Below, piece by piece: positions 25,788-34,401 of a stretch of DNA of 64,000 nt. Numbering within the stretch: position 1 is the first letter of the stretch; each line of letters begins with the position of its first letter. A program made the position numbers and the translations under genes. The notes beneath the pieces were generated by a model. It was not told the DNA's origin, made no database searches, and worked only from the letters and a program-made list of their open reading frames with translations. This DNA comes from Sphingobacterium composti (GTDB taxonomy: Bacteria > Bacteroidota > Bacteroidia > Sphingobacteriales > Sphingobacteriaceae). The stretch is from assembly GCF_009829075.1 (NCBI RefSeq), contig NZ_WUQZ01000002.1, positions 23,958-87,957 on the forward strand, given 5' to 3'.

Positions 25788-27467
25788 ATGAAAGTTATTA
25801 AAAGAAACAGCAAATACCTATTTTTATTATGGGTGTTAGCAATGATATATTCTTGTAAAGGAATGTATGACAATGTGGAACCCTATTCAGATGAAGTAGT
25901 ATACCCTGCCAAATATGATACAATTGTAAGTAAAGTAGGATTTGAGCGTGTGGAAATCGATTTGATGAAAGCTGGTCGCATTCCTTCGAGTCAAATATCA
26001 ATGGGTAAATCACAAAAAACAATTATTGAATACGATAATGAAAAAATTATTATCGATTCTCTAGTGTCATGGGTCAATGTCACCAATCTCAAACAATCCA
26101 AACTTTACCGAATTCGCGTATATACAATTGACGAATACGACAACAAATCTGTACCTCAGGTTATAGCAGTTATTCCTTATACACAGAGTGATGTCGACAA
26201 CTTAGTAGTATCATCACCCCGAGTATTAACCTCTCCTAATGCAGCTGTATTAGATTGGCCAACATCGTTAACCAATATTTTGTTAAATTATAGAAGTTTA
26301 GAATATGAGTACACCGATAAAAGTGGTTCAAAAATAACAGGTAAGCAAGTTAATAACCCTAGAATCTTCGCCGCTAATTTAAATGCCGGACAACCATTAA
26401 ATATACTACTCAAATACAATGTTGTACCAAAAGTGAATGGAGTAGCAATACTAGATTCTGTTCAATTAAATACACCATTGACAATAAATATGCCTACAGG
26501 GTCTAGTACTTTTAATCCGGCCGAGCGAGAAATTTTAGAAGCGAATGGGATAACTAGCTTTACAGCTGATGCAGTAGCTAGTTATAAGAAATTGACTTTC
26601 CCTGTTCACACCAACACACTTCAAGATTTGTTTTATTTCGCAAACGTCGAAGAGCTTGATTTGACTGGAGGCACAATATTTCCGCTTAAAACATTAGATT
26701 ATAATAGAAATGGAGTTGTAAAAACCATAGGTGGTGGCAATTACCTTCCATTCATACGTAAAGTGTCACCTATTACTGATGCCAATGCACAAACAATGGT
26801 AGATCTTTTGAATTTAGGGTTAATCAAAAAAATTAAGTATGTACCACATTCTTTGGGTATTGATCATTTATTACAACCATTCGAAAGCAAGGGTGTCATT
26901 GAATATGTCACTACACCTAATGAATCGCTTATACCAATGAATTTCTTCCTTGATGGCAAAATTCAAGACGCTTCTGCTTGGGCTTTAGATCTGCAAATCC
27001 CTGCTACATCTCCTCCTGCACCTCCTGCTGGAACAACCTTAGAAAATGTATTTAGAGTAACCATGAGAGGCAAAAATGGAACATTTGTATTTACTCTACC
27101 AAAAGAATATCGCTTTAATATACCTGAATATAGATATCTGAAATTCAAAGTATACATGCCTGCAAAATCCATTGTAAGTGGAACATACGACCCCTATCAA
27201 CGATTGTGGCCTAGAATAATGAACTATCTTTGGGCATTTTCATCCGAAAGCACTTTTGGTCAAGAGGGTTCATCATTTAATGCTAATGATTTCAGAATTC
27301 CAGACAACCAATTAGAAAAGTGGACAGAAGTGACCGTAGATTTACAGTCTACCATTAATCGTCACAATAGAGTTATTGCTCTAAATATTGGTGGTGAACC
27401 AAGTTTAACATTTTCCCCACCAACTGATATGGTGTATTACTTTGCTAACTTTAGATTCTCGAAGTAA
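25788..27467 (+). CDS. surface lipoprotein of the SusCD locus (DUF4998-type with C-terminal jelly-roll)
   Basis: 559 residues, lipobox MIYSC with C23. Fibronectin-like repeats in the N-terminal half (MYDNVEPYSDEVVYPAKYD opening) match DUF4998-type proteins of SusCD loci. A central stretch (about 245-375) looks like part of a leucine-rich-repeat-like domain (LFYFANVEELDLTGG). The C-terminal about 180 residues form a beta-rich module ending YYFANFRFSK, as in glycan-binding proteins. No catalytic motif was seen. Last gene of the operon, with a terminator 24 bases downstream. Confidence 0.75.
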   Translation: MKVIKRNSKYLFLLWVLAMIYSCKGMYDNVEPYSDEVVYPAKYDTIVSKVGFERVEIDLMKAGRIPSSQISMGKSQKTIIEYDNEKIIIDSLVSWVNVTNLKQSKLYRIRVYTIDEYDNKSVPQVIAVIPYTQSDVDNLVVSSPRVLTSPNAAVLDWPTSLTNILLNYRSLEYEYTDKSGSKITGKQVNNPRIFAANLNAGQPLNILLKYNVVPKVNGVAILDSVQLNTPLTINMPTGSSTFNPAEREILEANGITSFTADAVASYKKLTFPVHTNTLQDLFYFANVEELDLTGGTIFPLKTLDYNRNGVVKTIGGGNYLPFIRKVSPITDANAQTMVDLLNLGLIKKIKYVPHSLGIDHLLQPFESKGVIEYVTTPNESLIPMNFFLDGKIQDASAWALDLQIPATSPPAPPAGTTLENVFRVTMRGKNGTFVFTLPKEYRFNIPEYRYLKFKVYMPAKSIVSGTYDPYQRLWPRIMNYLWAFSSESTFGQEGSSFNANDFRIPDNQLEKWTEVTVDLQSTINRHNRVIALNIGGEPSLTFSPPTDMVYYFANFRFSK

Positions 27468-27491
27468 TTCTTCTTATCAACATCAAAAATG

Positions 27492-27523
27492 AGCGGGTTT
27501 GAAATTTTTCAAACCCGCTTTTT
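27492..27523 (+). terminator. SusCD operon terminator
   Basis: AGCGGGTTTGAAA / TTTCAAACCCGCT stem with a 3-base loop, then TTTT. Confidence 0.92.
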
Positions 27524-27683
27524 CTGATAGGTAATACCATGGGCTTCTGAACCATTTATAAATAGTAGTTGTTTGAAATAAATAGACGCGAATGAACAGC
27601 TAAAAACAAAACGTTAAAAAGTCTTAAAACAATTGCTATTCAATCTTTAAATCATTAGATTTAGCTGTAAACATATTAAAATT

Positions 27684-27860
27684 ATGAGGAAGTTAGGAGG
27701 CATATTTTTATTATCGATGTGGGCTAATTTGGGATCGGCGCAGACACATCAGCCAGAAGAACAAGGTTCTTCTGCCGGCTTTATTATTATTGGTGCCATA
27801 CTACTTATTGTTGTTATCATTATACTTTACAATAGACAGAAGCGTAAGTTCAATCATTAA
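27684..27860 (+). CDS. small secreted/membrane protein (58 aa)
   Basis: 58 residues: a signal peptide (MRKLGGIFLLSMWANLGSAQ), a short polar stretch (THQPEEQGSSAG), one strongly hydrophobic segment (about 33-50, FIIIGAILLIVVIIILY) and a basic tail NRQKRKFNH. It ends just before a strong bidirectional terminator. The plan is the same as the 72-residue protein at 32695-32913. Function is unknown; it is predicted to sit in the inner membrane with a short periplasmic N-terminus. Confidence 0.7.
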   Translation: MRKLGGIFLLSMWANLGSAQTHQPEEQGSSAGFIIIGAILLIVVIIILYNRQKRKFNH

Positions 27861-27861
27861 C

Positions 27862-27893
27862 AAAAAAGAAGAGGTTGCAACCTCTTCTTTTTT
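27862..27893. terminator. bidirectional terminator
   Basis: Perfect stem AAAAAAGAAGAGGTT-gc-AACCTCTTCTTTTTT between the small plus-strand gene and the minus-strand regulator; it has a T-run on both strands. Confidence 0.92.
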
Positions 27894-27895
27894 AG

Positions 27896-29257
27896 TCAGA
27901 CCCCAATTTTTTCAAGTTTATTTTTTAATTCTAACTCTGAAATTCCAATTTTTGCGGCAGTTTGACTCACATCCCCTCCATTTTTATTCAACTTGTGAGC
28001 TATAAACTTCTCTTGGGCAAAATCTAGGAAATCAGATAAGCTATCCATTCTATCCAAATCAATCATAGAAGTACCCGAACCTTTGGTATTGTGGGTAGAA
28101 ACCGAAGGATTTGCAAAAATATTAACATCCGAGTCAGTGATTTCTTTTCCACTCAATATTATTAATCGCTCGACCATATTGCGGAGCTCACGAATATTCC
28201 CAGTCCACGGAAGTGCTTGCAATGCTTTCATAGCATCGGTAGTAATAGCCTTTGTTGGGATATTATAGTCTTCACAAATTTCTTCACAAAATGAAGAAGC
28301 TAAAGTCGGAATATCATCTCGACGCTCTGCCAAGGAAGGCACGTGAATCAAAATTACACTTAATCTGTGGTACAAGTCCATACGGAAATTACCTGCATCA
28401 ATTTCCTTCAATAAATCCTTGTTGGTCGCTGCAATGACACGTACATCTACCGAGATTTCCTTTTCTCCTCCCACACGCGTGATTTTATTCTCTTGCAATG
28501 CACGTAACACCTTTGCTTGTGCGGACAAACTCATATCCCCTATTTCATCCAAAAATAATGTACCTCCACTTGCCTGCTCAAACTTACCAATACGTTGTTT
28601 CACCGCTGAAGTAAACGAGCCTTTTTCGTGACCAAATAATTCAGATTCAATTAATTCCGATGGAATTGCAGCACAGTTTACTTCAATCAAAGGTGCAGAT
28701 GAACGATTAGACTTTTCATGAAGCCATCGTGCTACTAATTCCTTGCCCGAACCATTCGCACCCGTAATCAATACGCGAGCATCGGTTGGAGCTACTTTAT
28801 CAATACTGTCTTTTATTAATGAAATACCTTGAGAATCCCCTAATATTTCTTTTGTCTTGGAAACTTTACGCTTTAAGACTTTCGTTTCCTTCACTAACGT
28901 ACCCTTTTCTAAGGCATTACGTACTGTGATCAACAAACGATTCAAGTCTAATGGTTTCTCCAAAAAGTCAAAAGCACCTTTACGTGCTGCCTCTACAGCA
29001 GTTTCAATAGTTCCATGTCCAGAAATCATAATAAATGGCACATCCGAAAACTCTTTAGCTACGCTAAGAACCTCCATACCATCCATTTTATTCATTTTGA
29101 TATCGCATAGCACAAGATCTATCTTATCCTTCTTCAATATCTCCAATCCATCGGCACCATTATCAACATCCAATACCTTATAATCTTCATATTCTAAGAT
29201 ATCTCGAAGAGAACTGCGTATTGGTCGTTCGTCATCTATAATTAAAACTGTCGCCAT
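27896..29257 (-). CDS. NtrC-family sigma-54-dependent response regulator
   Basis: 453 residues. Receiver with D8/D9, D52 (LCDIKMN) and K101 (LEKPL). The AAA+ domain has Walker A GANGSGKE (166-173) and Walker B GGTLFLDEIGD. The sigma-54 contact loop reads GSFTSA (213-218) instead of GAFTGA. A Fis-type HTH ends the protein (SQTAAKIGISELELKNKL). No histidine kinase is adjacent, so its partner is unknown. The altered loop keeps F and T but may weaken sigma-54 contact; this form seems common in Bacteroidota (from memory). It probably activates sigma-54 promoters elsewhere. Confidence 0.9.
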   Translation of the reverse strand: MATVLIIDDERPIRSSLRDILEYEDYKVLDVDNGADGLEILKKDKIDLVLCDIKMNKMDGMEVLSVAKEFSDVPFIMISGHGTIETAVEAARKGAFDFLEKPLDLNRLLITVRNALEKGTLVKETKVLKRKVSKTKEILGDSQGISLIKDSIDKVAPTDARVLITGANGSGKELVARWLHEKSNRSSAPLIEVNCAAIPSELIESELFGHEKGSFTSAVKQRIGKFEQASGGTLFLDEIGDMSLSAQAKVLRALQENKITRVGGEKEISVDVRVIAATNKDLLKEIDAGNFRMDLYHRLSVILIHVPSLAERRDDIPTLASSFCEEICEDYNIPTKAITTDAMKALQALPWTGNIRELRNMVERLIILSGKEITDSDVNIFANPSVSTHNTKGSGTSMIDLDRMDSLSDFLDFAQEKFIAHKLNKNGGDVSQTAAKIGISELELKNKLEKIGV

Positions 29258-29316
29258 AGTGTGTCTGTATATTTAATTGCTGAACAAAATAAGAAAATAT
29301 GCGAGAAAATCAAAAA

Positions 29317-29688
29317 GAAGCAAACCTTGTAAGCCGGGTTCTGTATCCTTGAGTAAGGACTTCTATCATTTATCTAGGCTTGCACTCACGCACAAGCTCC
29401 ATCAACCTACCCATTGCGAGTTTTCCGAAGAAAAAAAGACGAGCAGCCTTTAATGCTCGCAACCTATTTGGTTTTTCAACACACGAGGTTTACCGTAATG
29501 CATGTCACCATACAATACCGTGAGCTCTTACCTCACATTTTCACCCTTACCAGTTGCCTGGCGGTATCTTTTCTGTGGCACTTTCTGTCTACCCGGAGGC
29601 ATCCTTCCCGTTAGGAAGCGTGTCGCTCTATGTTGCCCGGACTTTCCTCTTTCCCATTTCTGAGACAGCGATAGAACCAGTTTGCTTC
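29317..29688 (-). ncRNA. rnpB: RNase P RNA (class A)
   Basis: About 372 bases on the minus strand. The ends pair as P1: GAAGCAAAC at the 5' end (29688-29680) and GTTTGCTTC at the 3' end (29325-29317). Conserved elements include GAGGAAAGTCCGGGC near the 5' side, and ACAGAACCCGGCTTA near the 3' end. It is the catalytic RNA that removes tRNA 5' leaders. Two chance reading frames on the plus strand across it (29414-29614 and 29554-29910) are not genes. Confidence 0.95.
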
Positions 29689-29693
29689 AGCTA

Positions 29694-29701
29694 CAAAGTT
29701 A
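29694..29701 (-). promoter_or_regulatory. rnpB: rnpB promoter -7 element
   Basis: Minus-strand TAACTTTG fits TAnnTTTG and ends five bases before the predicted 5' end of RNase P RNA at 29688. No -33 TTG at the usual distance. Confidence 0.7.
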
Positions 29702-29857
29702 CTGCATTATTTGAAATAAGGGTCATTTATTACACATTAATTGATTTGAGCATTAAGAAAACTTTTCCTATGTCAAGTATTTTACATAAATTTTATAATA
29801 GATTTGGGGAGTCTAAATTACTAACAATTAATCATCAACAGCTAAATATCCGAATTT

Positions 29858-30232
29858 ATGAAAATAGTAAAGTTCATTATTTGCTTCCTATTTGGAGCAA
29901 TGTTTATTAATGCTGGATTGAACAAGATATTTAATTATATCCCAACACCTGAATTGAGTGAAGAATTGACAAAAATTAATCAAGCACTTGAAACTGTAAA
30001 GTGGCTTTTGCCATTAGTTGGTATAGTACAGATAATTGGTGGAATATTATTTATAATCCCCAAAACCCGAGCATTAGGCGCAATAATGGTCTTTCCAATA
30101 ATGGTGGGTATTATATGTCAACATATTTGCTATGAACCTATAGGCTTGCCATTTGCTTCAGTTTTTGCACTAATCAATCTTTGGATTATTATTGACAATA
30201 GAAATAAATATTTACCTTTAATAGAAAAGTAA
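29858..30232 (+). CDS. DoxX-like membrane protein
   Basis: 124 residues with four hydrophobic helices. The opening MKIVKFIICFLFGAMFINAGLNKI and the motif LPLVGIVQIIGGILFIIPKTRALGA are typical of the DoxX/DoxX-like family. Members of this family are linked to quinone or oxidative-stress systems, but this one has no assigned role. It is the first of a run of small plus-strand genes from 29.9 to 31.8 kb. Confidence 0.8.
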   Translation: MKIVKFIICFLFGAMFINAGLNKIFNYIPTPELSEELTKINQALETVKWLLPLVGIVQIIGGILFIIPKTRALGAIMVFPIMVGIICQHICYEPIGLPFASVFALINLWIIIDNRNKYLPLIEK

Positions 30233-30256
30233 CCATCTTATAAACAAGAATATCCC

Positions 30257-30697
30257 ATGGCAAAAATTCACGCTTACTTAAATTTCAACGGAAATTGCGA
30301 AGAAGCTTTCAATTTCTATAAAAACGTTTTCAATAAAGAATTCAACGGTATATATCGCTTTGGAGATATGCCTGCCGACCCTAATTATCCTCTAGCCGAT
30401 GCTGACAAAAACAAAATTATGCATATCGGCATGGCTATTACGGAACATACCATGTTGATGGGATCAGACTGTTTAGAGAGTTTTGGTCAAATAGCTAAAT
30501 CAGGAACTTCTGCCTATATCATGCTGGATGTTGATTCAACTGATGAAGCACAGCACATCTATAACAAACTATCAGTCAATGCACAAAACATGGAAATGGA
30601 GTTAGAAGAAACATTCTTTGCAGAACTCTTTTCCTCTTTTATAGACCAATTTGGTATTGCTTGGATGATACATTTCGAAGGCAATAAGAAGTTTTAA
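30257..30697 (+). CDS. VOC superfamily protein (PhnB/glyoxalase-like)
   Basis: 146 residues. The opening AKIHAYLNFNGNCEEAFNFYKNVFNKEF and GSDCLESFGQ region match PhnB-type VOC proteins with paired beta-alpha-beta-beta-beta modules. The C-terminal part DQFGIAWMIHFE is the family end motif. Metal-binding residues are not obvious, as in many PhnB-like proteins. Substrate unknown. It lies 24 bases after the DoxX gene and just before the DUF1697 gene. Confidence 0.88.
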   Translation: MAKIHAYLNFNGNCEEAFNFYKNVFNKEFNGIYRFGDMPADPNYPLADADKNKIMHIGMAITEHTMLMGSDCLESFGQIAKSGTSAYIMLDVDSTDEAQHIYNKLSVNAQNMEMELEETFFAELFSSFIDQFGIAWMIHFEGNKKF

Positions 30698-30708
30698 GCG
30701 ATTAATTG

Positions 30709-31248
30709 ATGCCAAAATACGTGATATTGCTTCGTGCGGTAAATGTCTCGGGTAAAAACATTCTCAAGATGAAAGATTTAAAACTTCATCTTGAGAAAGC
30801 TAATTTTCATCATGTGCAAACCTACATACAAAGTGGCAATATCATTCTACAATCTAAACTAGATAAATCCCAACTCAAGTCAACAATTCAACAATTGATT
30901 CAACAAAATTTTGGCTTATCCATTGATGTTTTTGTACTTAACACAGAAGATTTATTTGAAATCATACTTAAAAATCCGTTTCCTCACGATTTACCAGCAA
31001 ATAAGGTTTATATAACTCTTTTGGATAATCTTCCAGAACAACAATATGTAGACAAACTTTCACAAATAGATTTTGGAAAGGAACAGTATTTCTTAGCAAA
31101 TAAAACCTTTTATTTCTACACACCCGAAGGAATGGCGAATGCTAAACTATCAAATCCATTTATAGAAGCTAAACTAAAAGTAAAAGCTACTGGAAGAAAT
31201 TTAAACACCATGACAAAGCTGAAAAACATGGCAGAAACATTAATCTAA
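30709..31248 (+). CDS. DUF1697 family protein
   Basis: 179 residues from ATG 30709 (a TTG directly before it gives the longer frame). KYVILLRAVNVSGKNILKMKDL, then THVQTYIQSGNIILQS-like text (HHVQTYIQSGNI), and the end ATGRNLNTMTKLKNMAE are DUF1697 hallmarks. The fold is a small alpha/beta protein of unknown function. It follows the VOC gene by 11 bases. Confidence 0.9.
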   Translation: MPKYVILLRAVNVSGKNILKMKDLKLHLEKANFHHVQTYIQSGNIILQSKLDKSQLKSTIQQLIQQNFGLSIDVFVLNTEDLFEIILKNPFPHDLPANKVYITLLDNLPEQQYVDKLSQIDFGKEQYFLANKTFYFYTPEGMANAKLSNPFIEAKLKVKATGRNLNTMTKLKNMAETLI

Positions 31249-31259
31249 TTTAAATTACT

Positions 31260-31778
31260 ATGAAAATATTGAAAGGCGTATTGGTAATATTACTTGTTTT
31301 GGTAGGGATTGTTTTGCTAATTGCAGCTATCTTACCTAAGAAATTTCACGCTGGCAGCGATATTATTGTAAATAAAAATGTAAGTGAAGTATTCAATTAC
31401 CTGAAGCAAATCAAAAAACAGGGAGAATACGACAATTGGTCTCGTCAAGACCCTAATATTCAGAAAGAATATATAGGAGAAGATGGAACGATAGGATTTA
31501 CGTATGTGTGGAAAAGCAAGAAAGTCGGCAACGGCAAACAAGTTATAACCTCTATTCAAAATGATAAACGCGTAGAAATGGATTTATTTTTTAACGATTC
31601 AGATAATGCGAATAAATCCTTTATTGCAGTAGATTCTATTGCGCCCAATCAAACAAAAGTCACATGGGAAATTGATGGAAAAATGCCGTATCCATTCAAT
31701 ATCTTGACGCTTTTTTATGACATGAGCAAAGACTTCGACCAAGGATTGGTAAATATGAAAGCCAATCTAGAAAAATAA
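31260..31778 (+). CDS. membrane-anchored SRPBCC (START-like) protein
   Basis: 172 residues: an N-terminal hydrophobic anchor (about 5-25, ILKGVLVILLVLVGIVLLIAA) followed by a SRPBCC helix-grip domain (NVSEVFNYLKQIKK...) of polyketide-cyclase type. SRPBCC domains bind hydrophobic ligands. It is separated by 11 bases from the DUF1697 gene. Three further SRPBCC/DUF1801 genes lie about 2-4 kb downstream. Confidence 0.82.
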   Translation: MKILKGVLVILLVLVGIVLLIAAILPKKFHAGSDIIVNKNVSEVFNYLKQIKKQGEYDNWSRQDPNIQKEYIGEDGTIGFTYVWKSKKVGNGKQVITSIQNDKRVEMDLFFNDSDNANKSFIAVDSIAPNQTKVTWEIDGKMPYPFNILTLFYDMSKDFDQGLVNMKANLEK

Positions 31779-31808
31779 ATCAAAGAGATTAACTCTTCGA
31801 TTTATTTT
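31773..31808. terminator. convergent terminator between SRPBCC and HopJ genes
   Basis: AAATAAATC-AAGAG / CTCTT-GATTTATTT stem with a small loop; convergent genes flank it. Confidence 0.75.
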
Positions 31809-32137
31809 TCAAAAAGTACTGCATTATCAAATGAAACTGTGTCCCAACCATTAGCCATGAATTGACGAATATTTTGATGGTCATTGCCCTCCGGAGAATT
31901 TAAGACAGCATCATAATGCTCTGCAAACAAACTTAGTGTATCTTCTTTAGATAGGTTATTAATCTTAGCAAAGAATAGAACGCGAGCACTTCCTTGGTTT
32001 TCGGTTGCAGCATTTTGCTGATTACCATTTTTGAAAGCCGATGGCGTATAATTGTAATTCGCCTCGATAAACGCTAAAACATCTAGAAAGAATATTTGTT
32101 TAGCTGATAGTTGATGTAACAAATTATTTAATGACAT
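31802..32137 (-). CDS. HopJ-like protein
   Basis: 111 residues from the ATG at 32137 (MSLNNLLHQL). The motifs NYNYTPSAFKNG, QNAATENQGSARVLFFAKIN and LFAEHYDAVLNSPEGNDHQNIRQFMANGW are those of the HopJ family (PF08888). Despite the name, taken from a Pseudomonas effector, this widespread family is found in non-pathogens and has no known role. It is divergent from an NlpE-like lipoprotein gene, with starts 26 bases apart. Confidence 0.88.
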   Translation of the reverse strand: MSLNNLLHQLSAKQIFFLDVLAFIEANYNYTPSAFKNGNQQNAATENQGSARVLFFAKINNLSKEDTLSLFAEHYDAVLNSPEGNDHQNIRQFMANGWDTVSFDNAVLFEK

Positions 32138-32163
32138 ATTACAAATATAAATCAAATATAGAC

Positions 32164-32631
32164 ATGAAAAATTTTATTCCCTTACTATTTGCTGGCTTAG
32201 CCATATTGACTATAAGTTGTCAAAATTCTCAAACAACTACCTCAAATAGCACTTCACAAGGAACGGACACTATTGCAGTGAATGATAGTACATTATTCCA
32301 TGATGAGCACAGTTCACAAAATTCTTTGGATTGGGCGGGCACATATCAAGACACTATTCCTTGCGCAGATTGTCCGGGTATTTTGACGACCATCAAATTA
32401 TACGATGATGGGACTTATTCTTATCGTGCTGAATATGTTGAAAGAAATACAACATTACAAGATACGGGTAGATTTATGTGGCATAACAATGGAAGTGTAG
32501 TCCATTTAAAGGGTAAGGATATTGATACAAAATATAAAGTCGGCGAAAATGTTCTATTACAATTAGATACCGAAGGTAAACCTATTGATGGCGAAATAGC
32601 AGAAAATTATTTCCTACATAAAGTGTTTTAA
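32164..32631 (+). CDS. NlpE-like outer membrane lipoprotein
   Basis: 155 residues from ATG 32164. Lipobox AILTISC with C19, a low-complexity Ser/Thr/Gln linker (20-50), then the NlpE N-terminal domain with the CXXC C67/C70 in PCADCPG. The start of the domain is LDWAGTYQDTIPCADCPGI. In E. coli NlpE signals copper and surface stress to Cpx; there is no Cpx system nearby. It is divergent from the HopJ gene. The function here is uncertain. Confidence 0.85.
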   Translation: MKNFIPLLFAGLAILTISCQNSQTTTSNSTSQGTDTIAVNDSTLFHDEHSSQNSLDWAGTYQDTIPCADCPGILTTIKLYDDGTYSYRAEYVERNTTLQDTGRFMWHNNGSVVHLKGKDIDTKYKVGENVLLQLDTEGKPIDGEIAENYFLHKVF

Positions 32632-32636
32632 TAAAT

Positions 32637-32680
32637 TTAGGTTGCTCTCTGGAGCAACCTAATATTTTAATTTTTTGTTA
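32637..32680 (+). terminator. NlpE gene terminator
   Basis: TTAGGTTGCTC-tctg-GAGCAACCTAA stem (32637-32662) followed by TATTTTAATTTTTT. Confidence 0.85.
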
Positions 32681-32694
32681 TATCTGCCAATTCA

Positions 32695-32913
32695 CTATTT
32701 CCTACCTCCACGTAATATAGCAACTAAAAGCAGAATAAATACTGCCGCTCCTACAATCCAAACCCATGGCTTTGCAAATAAATTATCATCGCCTTTATTA
32801 ATATCGACATCAATATCAAGTCCTTTATCTTGTGCAAAAGAGTGAATTGAAGTAAAAGCAAACATTATAAACATGAATGTACGCTCCCAAGAAACTGTTA
32901 AAATCTTTTTCAT
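32695..32913 (-). CDS. small secreted/membrane protein (72 aa)
   Basis: 72 residues: a signal-like segment ending near SFAQ, an acidic stretch KGLDIDVDINKGDDNLFAK, one membrane segment (PWVWIVGAAVFILLLVAILRG) and a basic RGGRK end. The tail part DIDVDINKGD...PWVWIVGAAVFILLLVA recurs, from memory, as small proteins in Sphingobacteriaceae. It has the same plan as 27684-27860. Function unknown. Confidence 0.75.
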   Translation of the reverse strand: MKKILTVSWERTFMFIMFAFTSIHSFAQDKGLDIDVDINKGDDNLFAKPWVWIVGAAVFILLLVAILRGGRK

Positions 32914-33010
32914 AGTTAAATAATAGTATGTAAATTATATATAGTATCAGTAAAACACAGAATATGCATTAATTGTTCTATATAAGCAGATAATTTTAAA
33001 AAGTACCACC

Positions 33011-33463
33011 ATGAACGAAAAACTTACAGCCAAAGCATCCATACAGATATTAAAACCTATAGAGGTCGTATACGAAGCTATTGTCAATCCTGAGAAAATG
33101 AGCAATTACTTTATTGAGCGTGGTACTGCACGACTTGATAGTATAAGCACATTAGACTGGAAATTCCCTGAATTTGATGACATCTTTACTGTCGAAGGAA
33201 AATTTGTACAACCTTATGACTATATTTCTTTTGATTGGAGTGGTGGCGCAGAAGACATGTTGGTGGAGATATTTTTGGAAAAAACTTCGCCTATGGCAAC
33301 CGTCGTAAGAATTAAAGAAAGTAAATTTAATACTGATGAAGAGGGCATTAAACAGGCTATGGGGCAGACAGAAGGATGGGCAAATTTCTTGGCATGCCTA
33401 AAAGCTTATTTAGAATATGGAATTAACCTTCGTGAGGGTGCTTTTGATTTTATGAAATCTTAA
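33011..33463 (+). CDS. SRPBCC/AHSA1-like protein
   Basis: 150 residues with the pattern ASIQILKPIEVVYEAIVNPEKMSNYF typical of activator-of-Hsp90-ATPase/polyketide-cyclase START-like proteins, then beta strands and a long C-terminal helix (TEGWANFLACLKAYLEYGINLREG). No signal peptide. It starts a cluster of four tightly packed genes with the DUF1801-YdeI gene 1 base downstream. Ligand unknown. Confidence 0.85.
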   Translation: MNEKLTAKASIQILKPIEVVYEAIVNPEKMSNYFIERGTARLDSISTLDWKFPEFDDIFTVEGKFVQPYDYISFDWSGGAEDMLVEIFLEKTSPMATVVRIKESKFNTDEEGIKQAMGQTEGWANFLACLKAYLEYGINLREGAFDFMKS

Positions 33464-33464
33464 A

Positions 33465-34400
33465 ATGAATACTAATTTTCAAAACATAGACGAATATATT
33501 GCTTTGCAAGATCCCGAACATCAAAAAAAATTGCAGGATCTTAGAAAAATAATTTTGGAGTTCGCACCTGCAGAAACCAAAGAAACCATTTCTTATGGTA
33601 TGCCGACATTTCGTTATAATGGTAATCTAATTCATTTTGCCCAATTCAAAAATCATCTTGGTCTTTACCCTGGCCCAAATGCTATTGAAGCTTGCCAAAA
33701 CTATATATCGGGCTTGAAAACATCTAAAGGAACAATACAAATACCAAACAACACACCAATAAATAATGAGCTTGTGAAGAATTTGGTACAATTCAATGTT
33801 ACACTATTGAAAAACAAAATAAAACCAGATTGGACAAAGTACAGGGAACAATGGTCAGATATTTATGAAAAAATGAGCCAATTGATTTTAAAAACTAATC
33901 TTAAAAAAGAAATAAAATGGGGCATGGATATCTATACCCATGAAGGTAAAAATGTAATTGGCTGGGGAGGTTTCAAAAATTTCTTTTCGATATGGTTCTA
34001 CAACGGCGTATTTCTTAGCGATCCATACAACGTTCTTGTAGCAGCCACTGAAGGTAAAACCAAATCGTTGCGTCAATGGCGACTTAAAAGTTGTGATGAG
34101 TTTGATGAAAGAAAAATCCTAGAATATATACAGGAGACAATACAAACTATTAAAGATGGAAAATTTATCCCATCAGAAAAATCGACCACACTACAGTCTG
34201 AGGGGATATTAAAAGATGTACTTTTAATAAACAAGGAATTGCAAACCGCTTTCAACAAACTAACACTGGGTAAACAAAAAGATTATATAAACTATATCAA
34301 CGAGGCAAAGCAAGAAAAGACAAAGCTTTCTCGATTGGATAAAATTACACCCATGATCTTAGCAGGTATAGGATTAAATGATAAATATAAACGTAAATAG
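33465..34400 (+). CDS. DUF1801-YdeI fusion protein
   Basis: 311 residues joining two units that are usually separate. Residues 1-120 are a DUF1801 domain (ETKETISYGMPTFRYNGNLIHFAQFKNHLGLYPGP). Residues 125-310 resemble YdeI, itself a DUF1801 domain (IKWGMDIYTHEGKNVIGWGGFKNFFSIWFYNG) with the C-terminal helical OmdA-like tail (ELQTAFNKLTLGKQKDYINYI). The DUF1801 fold is an iron-binding frataxin-like sandwich in some relatives. The frame is uninterrupted, so the fusion looks real. It is coupled to the SRPBCC genes on either side (1 base each). Confidence 0.85.
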   Translation: MNTNFQNIDEYIALQDPEHQKKLQDLRKIILEFAPAETKETISYGMPTFRYNGNLIHFAQFKNHLGLYPGPNAIEACQNYISGLKTSKGTIQIPNNTPINNELVKNLVQFNVTLLKNKIKPDWTKYREQWSDIYEKMSQLILKTNLKKEIKWGMDIYTHEGKNVIGWGGFKNFFSIWFYNGVFLSDPYNVLVAATEGKTKSLRQWRLKSCDEFDERKILEYIQETIQTIKDGKFIPSEKSTTLQSEGILKDVLLINKELQTAFNKLTLGKQKDYINYINEAKQEKTKLSRLDKITPMILAGIGLNDKYKRK

Positions 34401-34401
34401 C

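Noticed and set aside
29414..29910. Two overlapping ORFs on the plus strand
   Set aside because: They lie largely in RNase P RNA, in the antisense direction, and have no family features; the real gene begins at 29858.
31802..32137. HopJ gene as a virulence effector
   Set aside because: The family is widespread in non-pathogens, there is no type III secretion system, and the name is historical.
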